A stretch of 64,000 bases of DNA from an uncultured Bacteroidota bacterium (GTDB taxonomy: Bacteria; Bacteroidota; Bacteroidia; UKL13-3). Each line of letters opens with the position of its first letter. Within the stretch, counting starts at the first letter, position 1. The notes under the pieces were generated by a model, which saw nothing but the letters and a program-made list of their open reading frames with translations, was not told the DNA's origin and made no database searches. Positions 21,867-31,210 of the stretch are shown here, piece by piece. Made by a program: the position numbers and the translations under genes. The stretch spans positions 1 through 64,000 of the forward strand of contig CAISCU010000033.1 in assembly GCA_903883965.1 (NCBI GenBank). The letters are read 5' to 3'.

Positions 21867-23984
21867 ATGGCAATTTTAACAAAAATAAGAAACAGGTCGG
21901 GTTTGGCAATTGGAATGGTTGGCGGAGCCCTGTTACTCTTTGTAATTTCAGATGCATTAAACAGTAACTTTGGCCTTTTTAGTGGTCAAGCAGCAAATAA
22001 CAATGTTGGAGAAATAGATGGAGAAACCATTGGCATTCGTCAATTCGAAGAAAAACTCGAGTTCAATACCGAGAACTTCAAAATGCGTACCCAACAAGAA
22101 AACATTGATGAAAATACCCGTACCCAGTTGCGTGAGCAAACTTGGGCTCAGTATTTAAACGATTACATGATGGCCAAAGAATACAAAGATTTGGGCATTG
22201 AAGTAAGCAACGAAGAATTGGAAGACATGTTGATGGGTAAAAACATTCATCCACAAATCATTCAATCTTTCACAGATCCTAAAACAGGCATGTTCGACAT
22301 CAATGCGGTAAAAAACTACTTGAAACAGGTAGCAGAAGGCACGGATGAGAAAATGAAAGCTCAGTGGAAAGAATTTGAAGATTTCTTGGTTAACGATGGC
22401 ATGCAAAGAAAATATGTAAGCTTGTTGAAAAAAGGAATTTATACCACTTCATTAGAAGCTAAACATTCGTTCTTGTCAAAAAATAGCAATGTTGATATGG
22501 CATTTGTAGCCATACCTTACATGTCAATAGCTGATACTGCAATTGTTGCTGAAGAGTCTGATTTGAAATCTTATTTCAAGAAAAATTTATACAAATACAA
22601 AGAGCGTGAAAACAGCCGCAAATTGGAATTTGTTGTTTGGGACTTTGCGCCAACAGCAGATGACAGTGCAGTTGTTATTAAATGGGCAAATGATCAAGTT
22701 GCACAATTGCAAGCATCAACCAATGATACTGCTTACACAGATTTAAACAGCGAAACTAAATTTGACCCAACCCCAAAAAACAGAACAGAATTTCCTGAAG
22801 GTGTTCAAGACCAATTGTTCAATGCTGCCAATGGAACTGTAATTGGCCCTGTATTTAACAACGGTAAATACAATGTTTACAAAGTAATTGGTGAAAAAGA
22901 AGATTCAGTTTACACCATGCGTGCCAGTCATATTTTGTTTAGAATTGAAGGTGCTACTATGGAAGACACTTTAAAAGCCAAGAACAAAGCCAATGAAATT
23001 ATGGCAAGGGTTAAAAAAGGTGAATCTTTTGCAACTTTGGCTAGAGAATTTGGAACAGACGGAACCAAAGACAAAGGTGGTGACTTAGGATGGTTCAAAG
23101 AAGGTTCAATGGTGAAAGAATTCAACGATGCTGTTAAAGCAGGTAAAAAAGGTGATTTGTTAGTTGCAAAAACACAATTTGGTTACCATTTAATCAGTGT
23201 TACTGAAAATAAATCTAAAAAATTAATCACAGTAGCTTGTGTTGATAGAACAGTTGCTGCCAGCGAAAAAACAACTTCAGCTGCTTACAATGAAGCCAGC
23301 CAGTTTGCTGCAAGTTCAACCAATTTAGAAGACTTCAACAAAAATGTTGCAGATCAAAAAATTGAAAAGCGCATTGCAGAGTATGTGAGAGAAAATGATA
23401 ATTTCTTACCAGGTTTTACAGATGCAAGAGAAGTTGTTAAATGGGCTAACTTAGCTAAAGAAGGTGACGTGAGTGAAGTCATTACCATTGGTGGTGACAA
23501 ATATGTAATTGCTACTTTAGCCAGTAACAGAGAAAAAGGCAAAGCCAATTTTGATGCATCAAGAGAACGTGTTTTAGCTGATTACAGAAAAGACCAAAAA
23601 GCAGAACAGTTGAGCGAAAAAATGAAAACTGCAATGGCTTCAGGTACTGCTTTAGAGGCAATCAGCAAAAACCTAAACCAATCATTGAACCCTGTTACCA
23701 GCCAAACATTTGAAAACGCAAGTATTCCTTATGTAGGTTACGACCCAAGTTTTGTTGGTGCGGTAATGGGAACTCCAGTTGGTAAATTAACTGGTCCATT
23801 TAAAGGTGATGGTGCCGTTTATGCTTTCCAAGTAAATAAAATAAACCCGGCAACTGTTCCTGCAGATTTAGCGCCATTCAGAAATGAAATTGGCAGTGCC
23901 AATCAATCTCGTGTAGAATACAGCTATTCTGAAGTTTTAAAAGACTTGAAAGGCGTTAAAGATTTCAGATACAAGTTCTATTAG
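21867..23984 (+). CDS. PpiD/SurA-type periplasmic peptidyl-prolyl isomerase
   Basis: The 705-residue product has one N-terminal membrane helix (SGLAIGMVGGALLLFVISDAL, residues 10-30) and a SurA_N-like chaperone region (GEIDGETIGIRQFEEKLE ... AQYLNDYMMAKEYKDLGIEVSNEEL). A parvulin domain lies at about residues 350-450 (RASHILFRIEG, GGDLGWFKEGSMVKEFNDAV, TQFGYHLISV). This is the PpiD layout, an inner-membrane-anchored folding factor for exported proteins. A consensus promoter precedes it. The hairpin that would terminate its transcript lies inside the next gene. Confidence 0.9.
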   Translation: MAILTKIRNRSGLAIGMVGGALLLFVISDALNSNFGLFSGQAANNNVGEIDGETIGIRQFEEKLEFNTENFKMRTQQENIDENTRTQLREQTWAQYLNDYMMAKEYKDLGIEVSNEELEDMLMGKNIHPQIIQSFTDPKTGMFDINAVKNYLKQVAEGTDEKMKAQWKEFEDFLVNDGMQRKYVSLLKKGIYTTSLEAKHSFLSKNSNVDMAFVAIPYMSIADTAIVAEESDLKSYFKKNLYKYKERENSRKLEFVVWDFAPTADDSAVVIKWANDQVAQLQASTNDTAYTDLNSETKFDPTPKNRTEFPEGVQDQLFNAANGTVIGPVFNNGKYNVYKVIGEKEDSVYTMRASHILFRIEGATMEDTLKAKNKANEIMARVKKGESFATLAREFGTDGTKDKGGDLGWFKEGSMVKEFNDAVKAGKKGDLLVAKTQFGYHLISVTENKSKKLITVACVDRTVAASEKTTSAAYNEASQFAASSTNLEDFNKNVADQKIEKRIAEYVRENDNFLPGFTDAREVVKWANLAKEGDVSEVITIGGDKYVIATLASNREKGKANFDASRERVLADYRKDQKAEQLSEKMKTAMASGTALEAISKNLNQSLNPVTSQTFENASIPYVGYDPSFVGAVMGTPVGKLTGPFKGDGAVYAFQVNKINPATVPADLAPFRNEIGSANQSRVEYSYSEVLKDLKGVKDFRYKFY

Positions 23985-23988
23985 TCAA

Positions 23989-24759
23989 ATGTTAGCATTT
24001 AACCAATACGGCGTCATCAACAAACAACGCAGTACACTGGTTTTTATACACGGATTTTGTCAAAACAATACCTGCTTCCAAGAGCAGGTATTGTTTTTTA
24101 AAGACAGCCACGCCATAGTGCTGGTAGATTTGCCCGGATTTGGCAATTCAAAGGCCATACAAGCGCACAGCATTGTAGAAATGGCAGATTGTGTCATTGG
24201 CTTACTCGATCAGCTTGGTATTGAAAATTTTATACCATTGGGTCATAGCATGGGTGCTTATGTAGCATTGGCTTTGGCAAATAAAGTTCCTTTGCGTTTA
24301 AAAGGCTTGGGGTTGATTCATTCAACAGCTAAAGCAGACTCACCAGAGCGCATTGCTAAAAGGATTCAAACCAAAGAGTTCATAGTAACAAATGGAATGG
24401 AACCCTATGTAAAAGCATTTATTCCAGGCTTGTTTCTTGAACAAAACAACAACACTGAATGGGTTAACGAGGCCATAGTAAGAGGATTGAATGCTTCGCA
24501 GACGGGAATTGTAGAAGCTGTGCCAGCCATGATGCAAAGACCAGATTTAACTCCTATGCTTTCTGAATTATCTGTACCAGTTTTTTGGGCGATTGGCAAG
24601 TACGATACATTGCTTCCGGAGCTAGATTTATTTGCTCAAGCTGCTACATGTAAGTTTGCTCATATTGCTTATTTAAAAAACAGCGCCCACATGGGGTTAA
24701 TTGAAGAGCCAGAAGCGTTCAATACAGCCCTTTTAAATTATTTAGATTTGCTTGAATGA
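23989..24759 (+). CDS. Alpha/beta hydrolase
   Basis: The 256-residue alpha/beta hydrolase fold protein has the oxyanion loop LVFIHGFCQNN, the nucleophile elbow GHSMG (Ser87), an acid in IGKYDTLLP, and a late histidine in NSAHMGLIEEP. It resembles short-chain esterases and MhpC/BioH-like enzymes; the substrate cannot be told. It begins 4 bases after the PpiD-like stop, with no promoter seen, so expression depends on read-through. A terminator-like hairpin covers codons 25-37. Its 3' end overlaps the opposing glycosyltransferase gene by 22 bases. Confidence 0.88.
   Translation: MLAFNQYGVINKQRSTLVFIHGFCQNNTCFQEQVLFFKDSHAIVLVDLPGFGNSKAIQAHSIVEMADCVIGLLDQLGIENFIPLGHSMGAYVALALANKVPLRLKGLGLIHSTAKADSPERIAKRIQTKEFIVTNGMEPYVKAFIPGLFLEQNNNTEWVNEAIVRGLNASQTGIVEAVPAMMQRPDLTPMLSELSVPVFWAIGKYDTLLPELDLFAQAATCKFAHIAYLKNSAHMGLIEEPEAFNTALLNYLDLLE
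24062..24099 (+). terminator. Intragenic terminator-like hairpin
   Basis: AAAACAATACCTGCT (24062-24076), loop TCCAAG, and AGCAGGTATTGTTTT (24083-24097) make a perfect 15-bp stem ending in a run of six T. It lies 78 bases after the PpiD-like stop codon and inside the hydrolase coding region. By structure it is a textbook intrinsic terminator for the upstream gene. Confidence 0.75.
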
Positions 24760-26708
24760 CCCAACTGATTCAATGATTTGAGCAGAATCACAAAGTCTTT
24801 CTCTAGTGAATAATCTTTAGCGTATAAGAAATTCATTTTTTGTAGAGTTATTTCATTGACAATGGGTCCAAAATGGTTGATTGGACTCACTATACCTTTT
24901 TTAATTTTGGGTAGATTTTGAACTTGTGTACTTGTTGCATAACCTACCCATGTACAATTGCCAATAACAACCTGTAGCCAGTTTTTTAAAAGATTCAATG
25001 GGTGTTTATTGATCAAAAATAAAACAGGTATAAATGGCAACATGCATACAGAAATAACCAAATCAAACAAACGTTTTTTACGCTGTTCATAAGGTTTGGC
25101 TAAAGCCAAATTGAATTCTAAGGTATAAAAGTCTCCAGGCGTATCTTTAGAATGACTGCCAATTACAAACAAGCTTTCTTGAGGTACTATTTTGTACAAG
25201 ACTTTTGGGTTGCTGATTTTTCCCATCCAATTGATGATTTGGTTTGCCGAAAGATCTTTGCTACAAAAAATAAGCTCATCAACTTGCATCAAATCAACCA
25301 ATTGGTCTAGCTGTGCCGCATCTCCCAAATAAAGCGGATTGTCAATGGCACTGTTTCCTACGCCAATAAATCCTAGAAAATCTGTTTTACTTTTTGATTG
25401 AATCAATAAGCCTTGTACCCGCTTCACTTCTTCTTCATTTCCAACAATAACAGTTCTTAAATTGCTTTCCAATTTAAAGCTCATGCGCCTGTTGATGGCA
25501 AAATAAAACAACAAACGGTTCAGATATGCAATGAGCACACCACCCATACTTCCTATTAAAATCAAGGCTCTTGAAAACCGATAGCTTTCTTCTACAAAAG
25601 CATAGAAAACAGCAATACCAATTGTACCCAATAGCACACCCTTGCAAACACTTAAAAAGGTTCTTCTTTTTTCATAAGCATTGGCTAGGTAAAGTCCGGT
25701 CATCCACAAAATAGAATATACACAAGCATTCAATAAAACAATGTTTTGCGGGTATGCTTGGCTATTGGCATATTTAATGAGCCCCCATTGGCTACTTAAA
25801 GTAATAAAACCAATTCCAAATAAAGTAAAATCGGCAATAGGCAAACCTGCTTTTTGAACAAAACCACTGATGACAGCAAACAATGCCCTTAAGTATATGG
25901 CCAAATGAATTAATAAACTAAAAAGTTTGGCATTGGATTGAGAATAGTGCTTGTTGGCAAATATGACCATGGCCCTGTAAAAGGTAAACACATAATTGAC
26001 AGAGGTTCTTTTTGTGCTTTCTCCTTTGTAATGGATAATGGTGGTATTGGGAAAATAATAGTTTTTAAAGCCAGCTTTGGTAATGCGGTAACTCAAATCA
26101 ATGTCTTCACCATACATGAAATAGTCTTCATCCAATAAACCTATTTTGTCTAGTACAGATTTGCGAATCATCATAAAAGCACCGGCTAATACATCAACAG
26201 AATGTATTTCTAGATTGGATAGAAAACCCAAATGGTATTTCCCAAATCGGGTTGATTTTGGAAACAAAGCAGATAGTCCAAAAATTTTATAAAAAGCAAC
26301 TTCAGGAGTAGGTAATCCCCGTTTAGATTCTGGCAAAAATTTGCCTGATCCATCAATCATTTTTACACCAACAGCTCCTGCATCAGTATGCTGTTCCATG
26401 AATTGAACTACTTTTTCAAAGCAATCTTCTTCAACCAAAGTGTCAGGGTTGATCAATAAAACATAGTTGCCTTTGGCTAGGTGAATGGCTTGGTTATTGG
26501 CTTTAGAAAAGCCTGTATTGACTTTGTTTTCTATGAGCTTGACTGCTGGAAACTTCTGTTTTACCATTTCACAACTGCCATCTACCGAGTTGTTGTCTAC
26601 TACAAATATTTCTGCAGTTAGGTTTGTACAGGCTTTTTCAATTGAATAAAGCGCTTGTTCCAAAAAATGCTTGACATTGTAATTGACTATGATAACAGAT
26701 AGTTGCAT
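24738..26708 (-). CDS. GT2 glycosyltransferase fused to a degenerate sugar-phosphotransferase-like half
   Basis: The 656-residue product begins with a family 2 glycosyltransferase domain (LSVIIVNYNVKHFLEQAL, VDNNSVDGS, LLINPDTLVEEDC, DEDYFMYGEDIDLSYRI; residues 1-230). Several membrane helices follow (about 265-400), then a nucleotide-binding-like segment (LRTVIVGNEEEVKRVQG). The C-terminal part (KKRLFDLVISVCMLPFIPVLFLI, GNCTWVGY, LPKIKKGIVSP, DYSLEKDFVILLKSL) mirrors polyprenyl-phosphate sugar phosphotransferases but lacks their usual catalytic RVG and DE segments. It probably adds sugars to a lipid-linked glycan. The fusion is real as one open frame; activity of the second half is doubtful. 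Confidence 0.78.
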   Translation of the reverse strand: MQLSVIIVNYNVKHFLEQALYSIEKACTNLTAEIFVVDNNSVDGSCEMVKQKFPAVKLIENKVNTGFSKANNQAIHLAKGNYVLLINPDTLVEEDCFEKVVQFMEQHTDAGAVGVKMIDGSGKFLPESKRGLPTPEVAFYKIFGLSALFPKSTRFGKYHLGFLSNLEIHSVDVLAGAFMMIRKSVLDKIGLLDEDYFMYGEDIDLSYRITKAGFKNYYFPNTTIIHYKGESTKRTSVNYVFTFYRAMVIFANKHYSQSNAKLFSLLIHLAIYLRALFAVISGFVQKAGLPIADFTLFGIGFITLSSQWGLIKYANSQAYPQNIVLLNACVYSILWMTGLYLANAYEKRRTFLSVCKGVLLGTIGIAVFYAFVEESYRFSRALILIGSMGGVLIAYLNRLLFYFAINRRMSFKLESNLRTVIVGNEEEVKRVQGLLIQSKSKTDFLGFIGVGNSAIDNPLYLGDAAQLDQLVDLMQVDELIFCSKDLSANQIINWMGKISNPKVLYKIVPQESLFVIGSHSKDTPGDFYTLEFNLALAKPYEQRKKRLFDLVISVCMLPFIPVLFLINKHPLNLLKNWLQVVIGNCTWVGYATSTQVQNLPKIKKGIVSPINHFGPIVNEITLQKMNFLYAKDYSLEKDFVILLKSLNQLGHSSKSK

Positions 26709-26770
26709 GGTGTTGACCTAACGAAAATAGGTGATTCAGATTGTTTTTAACAGTTCAAAATCACAAGTGC

Positions 26771-27400
26771 TTAATCGTTTGAGCCTGATTGCACCTGATT
26801 GCGGTAGGGAACCCTACTTAATATAGACCTGCCTAGTGTAATTTCATCTGCATATTCCAATTCGTCACCAATGGCTATTCCTTTTGAAATGGTTGAAAGC
26901 TGTACGTCTAAATCCTTTAATTTTTTTGACAAATAAAAAATAGTGGTATCACCTTCCATGGTTGCTGACAGTGCCATGATGATTTCTTTGGTTCCCTCTT
27001 TTTGAATGCGTTCAATCAAAGATTCAAGTTGCAATTGGTCGGGTCCAATGCCATAGATGGGGTTGATCAATCCTCCTAATACATGATAGGTCCCAAAAAA
27101 TTGGTTGGTGTTTTCAATGGCCATTACATCTTTTAAGTCTTCTACAACACAAATTACTTGGTTGTCTCTTTTGGGATTGCTGCAAATATTGCAAACGGCT
27201 GCATCACTTACATTGTAACAGCGGGTACAGTAGGTAATTTCATTGCGCAATCGGATAATCGAATGGCCTAGTTTATCTGCAGTTTCTGTATCTTTCTTTA
27301 GTAAGTAAAGCACCATTCTCAAGGCTGATTTTTTACCAACTCCTGGAAATTTAGAAAGTTCCTGAACAGCTTCTTCAATTAATTTAGACGGGAAATTCAT
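26771..27400 (-). CDS. recR: Recombination mediator RecR
   Basis: The 209-residue product has the helix-hairpin-helix ELSKFPGVGKKSALRMVLYLL, a zinc finger (CTRCYNVSD ... CNIC), and a Toprim domain (VICVVEDLKDVMAIENT ... GGLINPIYGIGPDQL). With RecF and RecO it loads RecA at gaps. Length and order of domains are normal. It is divergent to the inositol monophosphatase gene and has a TAAGTTTG -7 box upstream. Confidence 0.96.
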   Translation of the reverse strand: MNFPSKLIEEAVQELSKFPGVGKKSALRMVLYLLKKDTETADKLGHSIIRLRNEITYCTRCYNVSDAAVCNICSNPKRDNQVICVVEDLKDVMAIENTNQFFGTYHVLGGLINPIYGIGPDQLQLESLIERIQKEGTKEIIMALSATMEGDTTIFYLSKKLKDLDVQLSTISKGIAIGDELEYADEITLGRSILSRVPYRNQVQSGSND

Positions 27401-27425
27401 GGTTCAATATTACAGCCAAAAAAAG

Positions 27426-27433
27426 CAAACTTA
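27426..27433 (-). promoter_or_regulatory. recR -7 box TAAGTTTG
   Basis: TAAGTTTG on the minus strand matches TAnnTTTG and lies 25 bases before the recR ATG. A clear TTG at the -33 distance is not visible. Confidence 0.45.
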
Positions 27434-27491
27434 CACAGGGTTTATAAACAGATTTGTGTTCCTTTTGTGCATTGCTTACTTTTACTTCAGC

Positions 27492-28289
27492 ATGGAATTA
27501 GCAATGGTATGTGAAAAGGCGTGTTTAGCAGCTAAACAAGCCGGGAAATTTATTCAGACCCAAGTCAATCAAATTCAACTTTCTGATATTGAAGAAAAAA
27601 GTTTGAATCAGTTGGTGAGTTTTGTAGATAAAACCAGTGAACAAATGCTTGTAAAAGCATTACAAGAAATCATTCCAAATGCTGCATTTATTACTGAGGA
27701 AGAAACTGTTCCTAGAACCCATGCTGCATACACTTGGATCATTGATCCATTAGATGGCACTACTAATTTTTTACATGCATTGCCTGTATACAGTGTCAGT
27801 ATTGCTTTGATGAAAGATGAGAAGCCGGTTATTGGTATTGTGTATGAGCCAAACAGAGATGAATTGTTTTATGCTTGCACTGGTTCTGGTGCATTTTTAA
27901 ATGGCACGCGCATTCATGTAAAAACCAATACAGAACTGAGTAAATCTTTGTTGGCAACCGGGTTTCCTTATTACGACTTTAAACGCATTCCTCAGTATTT
28001 AGCCACTCTCAGTGATTTAATGAAAGGCACTCAAGGCATGCGCAGAATGGGCAGTGCCGCTGTTGATTTAGCTTATACTGCTTGCGGCCGATTCGATGGT
28101 TTTTTTGAATATGGTTTGAGCCCATGGGATGTAGCCGGTGGGATTGTTTTAATAGAAGAAGCAGGAGGTAAAATCAGTGATTTTAAAGGGGGTGATGATT
28201 ACCTATTTGGCAAAACAATTATAGGTGCTTCATCGGCCTTATACAATGAATTGCTAGCAGTGATCCAAAAAAACTTCGATCAGGATTAA
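27492..28289 (+). CDS. Inositol monophosphatase family protein
   Basis: The 265-residue product carries the metal-binding signature DPLDGTTNFLHALP, the first-shell glutamates in ITEEETVP, and the C-terminal motif WDVAGGIVLIEEAGG. These define the IMPase/SuhB family, which hydrolyses sugar or inositol phosphates. The frame is open from 27399, but MELAMVCEKACLAAKQAG at 27492 is the family start. Its stop TAA overlaps the dxs stop on the other strand by 4 bases (TTAA). Confidence 0.92.
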   Translation: MELAMVCEKACLAAKQAGKFIQTQVNQIQLSDIEEKSLNQLVSFVDKTSEQMLVKALQEIIPNAAFITEEETVPRTHAAYTWIIDPLDGTTNFLHALPVYSVSIALMKDEKPVIGIVYEPNRDELFYACTGSGAFLNGTRIHVKTNTELSKSLLATGFPYYDFKRIPQYLATLSDLMKGTQGMRRMGSAAVDLAYTACGRFDGFFEYGLSPWDVAGGIVLIEEAGGKISDFKGGDDYLFGKTIIGASSALYNELLAVIQKNFDQD

Positions 28290-30223
28290 ACAGTTGTTGC
28301 TACTTTACGCGCAATCTTATTTGTCAGTGTTTTTGCTGTTTTAACAATGGCTGCAACATCATAATTGCATTCAGCATAGAGTTCGTGTGCTTCGCCATGT
28401 TCAATATATTTATCAGGCATGCCCAAGCGAATCAATTCTGATTGGTAATGGTGTTCAGACATAAATTCAAGAATGGCAGAACCCGCACCACCCATAATGG
28501 TACCATCTTCTATGGTGATGATTTTATGGTGGTTTTTAAATACTTCATGAAGCATGGCAACGTCTAAAGGTTTTACAAAACGCAAATCGTAATGGGCGCC
28601 ATTTAAACCATCTTGTTGGAGCAAATCCAATGCTTGAACAGCCATATTGCCTACAGTTCCAAATGAAAGAATTGCAAAGTCTTTTCCGTCTCTTAATTTT
28701 CTTCCTTTTCCTATGCTGATTTCAGTGAATGGTTGTTTCCAATCTATCATAACTCCATTGCCTCTGGGGTAGCGGATAGAAATTGGTCCTGCATTTTTGT
28801 CAAGTGTTGCTGAATACATGAGGTTTCTGAGTTCTACCTCGTTCATTGGTGCTGAAACAACCATGTTTGGAACACAACGCATATAAGGCACATCTAACAT
28901 GCCATGGTGGGTTGGGCCATCTGCTCCAGCTATTCCAGCTCTGTCCATACAAAATACAACATGTAAGTTTTGTAAGGCCACATCATGCACCACTTGGTCA
29001 TAGGCACGTTGCATAAATGTAGAGTAAATGTTACAAAATGGAATTAAACCTTGAGTAGCCATACCAGCACTAAAAGTAACTGCATGTTGTTCTGCAATAC
29101 CCACATCAAAAGCCCTATCAGGCAAGGCGTTCATCATAATGTTCATGCTACTGCCCGATGGCATGGCTGGTGTAACCCCAACAATACGTTCATTTAGGTT
29201 TGCCAATTCTACCATGGTGTGTCCAAATACATCTTGGTACTTGGGTGCTTGAGGCGCTGTATTGGGTGATTTGTAAATTTCACCAGTTACTTTATCAAAC
29301 AAGCCCGGTGCATGCCATTTGGTTTGGTCTTTTTCTGCAGGAGCAAAACCTTTACCCTTTACGGTTACACAATGCAACAATTTAGGTCCAGGAATTTTTT
29401 TAAAGTCTTCAAATATTTTAACCAAATGGTTTACATCATGGCCATCAACTGGGCCAAAATATCTGAATCCGAGCGCCTCAAATAGGTTACTGTGTTTGAG
29501 CAAGCCACCTTTCAGTGTATCGTGCACTTTAGAAAGGATATCTTGTGAAACTTGTCCTAGTTTACTCAACCTATCAAGTGCTTTCCAAATATCGTCTTTG
29601 AATTTGTTGTAAGTAGGAGAGGTTGTAATGTCTGTAAGGTATTCTTTGAGTGCACCTACATTGGGGTCAATACTCATACAATTGTCGTTCAATACAACAA
29701 TTACATTTGCATTTGCAACTCCTGCATGGTTCAAACCTTCAAAGGCCATACCACCAGTTAATGCACCATCTCCAATGATGGCAACGTGTTGTTTGTCTAA
29801 TTCTCCTTTTAGTTTAGAGGCAACTGCCATACCCAATGCTGCAGAAATAGATGTAGAGGAATGCCCTACTCCAAAAGCATCGTATTCGCTTTCACTTCTT
29901 TTGGGAAAGCCGCTTAAACCTTTGTAAATTCTATTGGTATGAAATTGATCCCTTCGGCCGGTTAATATTTTATGACCATAAGCCTGATGACCAACATCCC
30001 AAATCAATTGGTCGTTAGGGGTATTGAACGCATAATGCAAAGCCACACTCAACTCTACCACACCCAAGCTTGCACCAAAATGCCCGCCATAAACTGAAAC
30101 AGTATCTATGATATATTGTCTTAAGTCTGAACAGACTTTCACCAAATCCTCCTCATTAACCTTGCGGAGGTCTTCGGGAAATTCAATGTTTTTTAGGTAA
30201 GGACCGGGCTCTATTTTCATCAT
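28286..30223 (-). CDS. dxs: 1-deoxy-D-xylulose-5-phosphate synthase
   Basis: The 645-residue transketolase-like enzyme has a thiamine-diphosphate site GDGALTGGMAFEGLNHAG with LNDNCMSI, the N-terminal substrate histidine in GHQAYGHKILTGR, the catalytic glutamate in VGIAEQHAVTFSAG, and MDRAGIAGADGPTHHG. It makes DXP from pyruvate and glyceraldehyde-3-phosphate, the first step of the MEP isoprenoid route that feeds the carotenoid genes at both ends of the window. It has two adjacent ATG codons (30223 and 30220). No close TAnnTTTG box was found in the 103-base gap upstream. Confidence 0.96.
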   Translation of the reverse strand: MMKIEPGPYLKNIEFPEDLRKVNEEDLVKVCSDLRQYIIDTVSVYGGHFGASLGVVELSVALHYAFNTPNDQLIWDVGHQAYGHKILTGRRDQFHTNRIYKGLSGFPKRSESEYDAFGVGHSSTSISAALGMAVASKLKGELDKQHVAIIGDGALTGGMAFEGLNHAGVANANVIVVLNDNCMSIDPNVGALKEYLTDITTSPTYNKFKDDIWKALDRLSKLGQVSQDILSKVHDTLKGGLLKHSNLFEALGFRYFGPVDGHDVNHLVKIFEDFKKIPGPKLLHCVTVKGKGFAPAEKDQTKWHAPGLFDKVTGEIYKSPNTAPQAPKYQDVFGHTMVELANLNERIVGVTPAMPSGSSMNIMMNALPDRAFDVGIAEQHAVTFSAGMATQGLIPFCNIYSTFMQRAYDQVVHDVALQNLHVVFCMDRAGIAGADGPTHHGMLDVPYMRCVPNMVVSAPMNEVELRNLMYSATLDKNAGPISIRYPRGNGVMIDWKQPFTEISIGKGRKLRDGKDFAILSFGTVGNMAVQALDLLQQDGLNGAHYDLRFVKPLDVAMLHEVFKNHHKIITIEDGTIMGGAGSAILEFMSEHHYQSELIRLGMPDKYIEHGEAHELYAECNYDVAAIVKTAKTLTNKIARKVATTV

Positions 30224-30326
30224 GACATATCATCAACACACAAGCAGTGCATTTGGTTTTAAAATACAATTTGCAAATTAGGTAAAGTAGCTAGAAATTA
30301 AAAACTGATTTTGTGTAAATAATCAA

Positions 30327-31106
30327 TCAAAGCCTTGCCTCGCTTACTACTAAATCTTTAGAATGAACGGTTAAGATAGGAATGTTTGCATTTTTAATGA
30401 TTTGCTCTGAATATTTTCCAGTAAAAAAATCCATGAATCTACCTTCTTGTTCCGACATAATTACCACCATTCCAGCTTGTTTTTCTGAGGCATACTTTAG
30501 TGTTTGTTCGCTTGGGTTACCGCCCATTCGCATATCTAAGGTGCAATTTTTACCTTTTTCTTGTATGTGGTTACAAACTTGTCGGGTATAATTTTTAATG
30601 GTAACCTCTGCGTCTTTGTCAGTATCATTAGATACACCTACCACATGAATGGTGGCGTTAGAAATACCCGACATTGCCAATGCATAAGGAATTTTTTGGC
30701 GTGTTTCAAACGAGGTATCAATGGGAACTACAATTGAATTCAATTCAATATTACCACTTGCTGGAATGGTTAATACCATGCGTTCAAAATGATCGATGAT
30801 GCTGAAAACCGATTTGGCATCAATACCATTTTTAGCATTGGCATTGAGTTGAACCATTACCAAATCAGGATTGTATTTGTTGATCAGTTTCAAAGCCTGG
30901 CTTGCAGAAAATGAACTGTTTAGTTGTTCAAATTGAAAATCAAGCCCCGAACTGGATAAATTTTGTTGCAGGTTTCCTGATCCAAAATGGCAAAAGTTCA
31001 ATTTAGCTGCAAATTGCTTGGTAAGAGCAAGCCCTAATTTTTGGGTCTGTTCGCTCAGGTTTTCACCCGAACTCAATAGCAAAATTTGTTGAATTTGAAT
31101 GGCCAT
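30327..31106 (-). CDS. Universal stress protein family, tandem UspA halves
   Basis: The 259-residue product has two UspA-like halves. The first is degenerate (QILLLSSGENLSEQTQK ... NPDLVMVQLNANAK). The second has IVVPIDTSFETRQKIPYALAMS and the ATP-loop-like region MGGNPSEQTLKYASEKQAGMVVIMS with ANIPILTVH at the end. The usual G2xG9xG(S/T) nucleotide motif is imperfect, so ATP binding is uncertain. The ATG at 31106 is preferred over an upstream TTG. It stands alone between dxs and the PaaG-like gene. Confidence 0.78.
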   Translation of the reverse strand: MAIQIQQILLLSSGENLSEQTQKLGLALTKQFAAKLNFCHFGSGNLQQNLSSSGLDFQFEQLNSSFSASQALKLINKYNPDLVMVQLNANAKNGIDAKSVFSIIDHFERMVLTIPASGNIELNSIVVPIDTSFETRQKIPYALAMSGISNATIHVVGVSNDTDKDAEVTIKNYTRQVCNHIQEKGKNCTLDMRMGGNPSEQTLKYASEKQAGMVVIMSEQEGRFMDFFTGKYSEQIIKNANIPILTVHSKDLVVSEARL

Positions 31107-31210
31107 AAGCAATTGATTTAGATTGACTTAAATTTACATAAAAATTTTTCAGCCAACAAATATTTGCTGCGTTAAGTTTTTAACTATCAGAAAAACAAGT
31201 GGTTGTAAAA

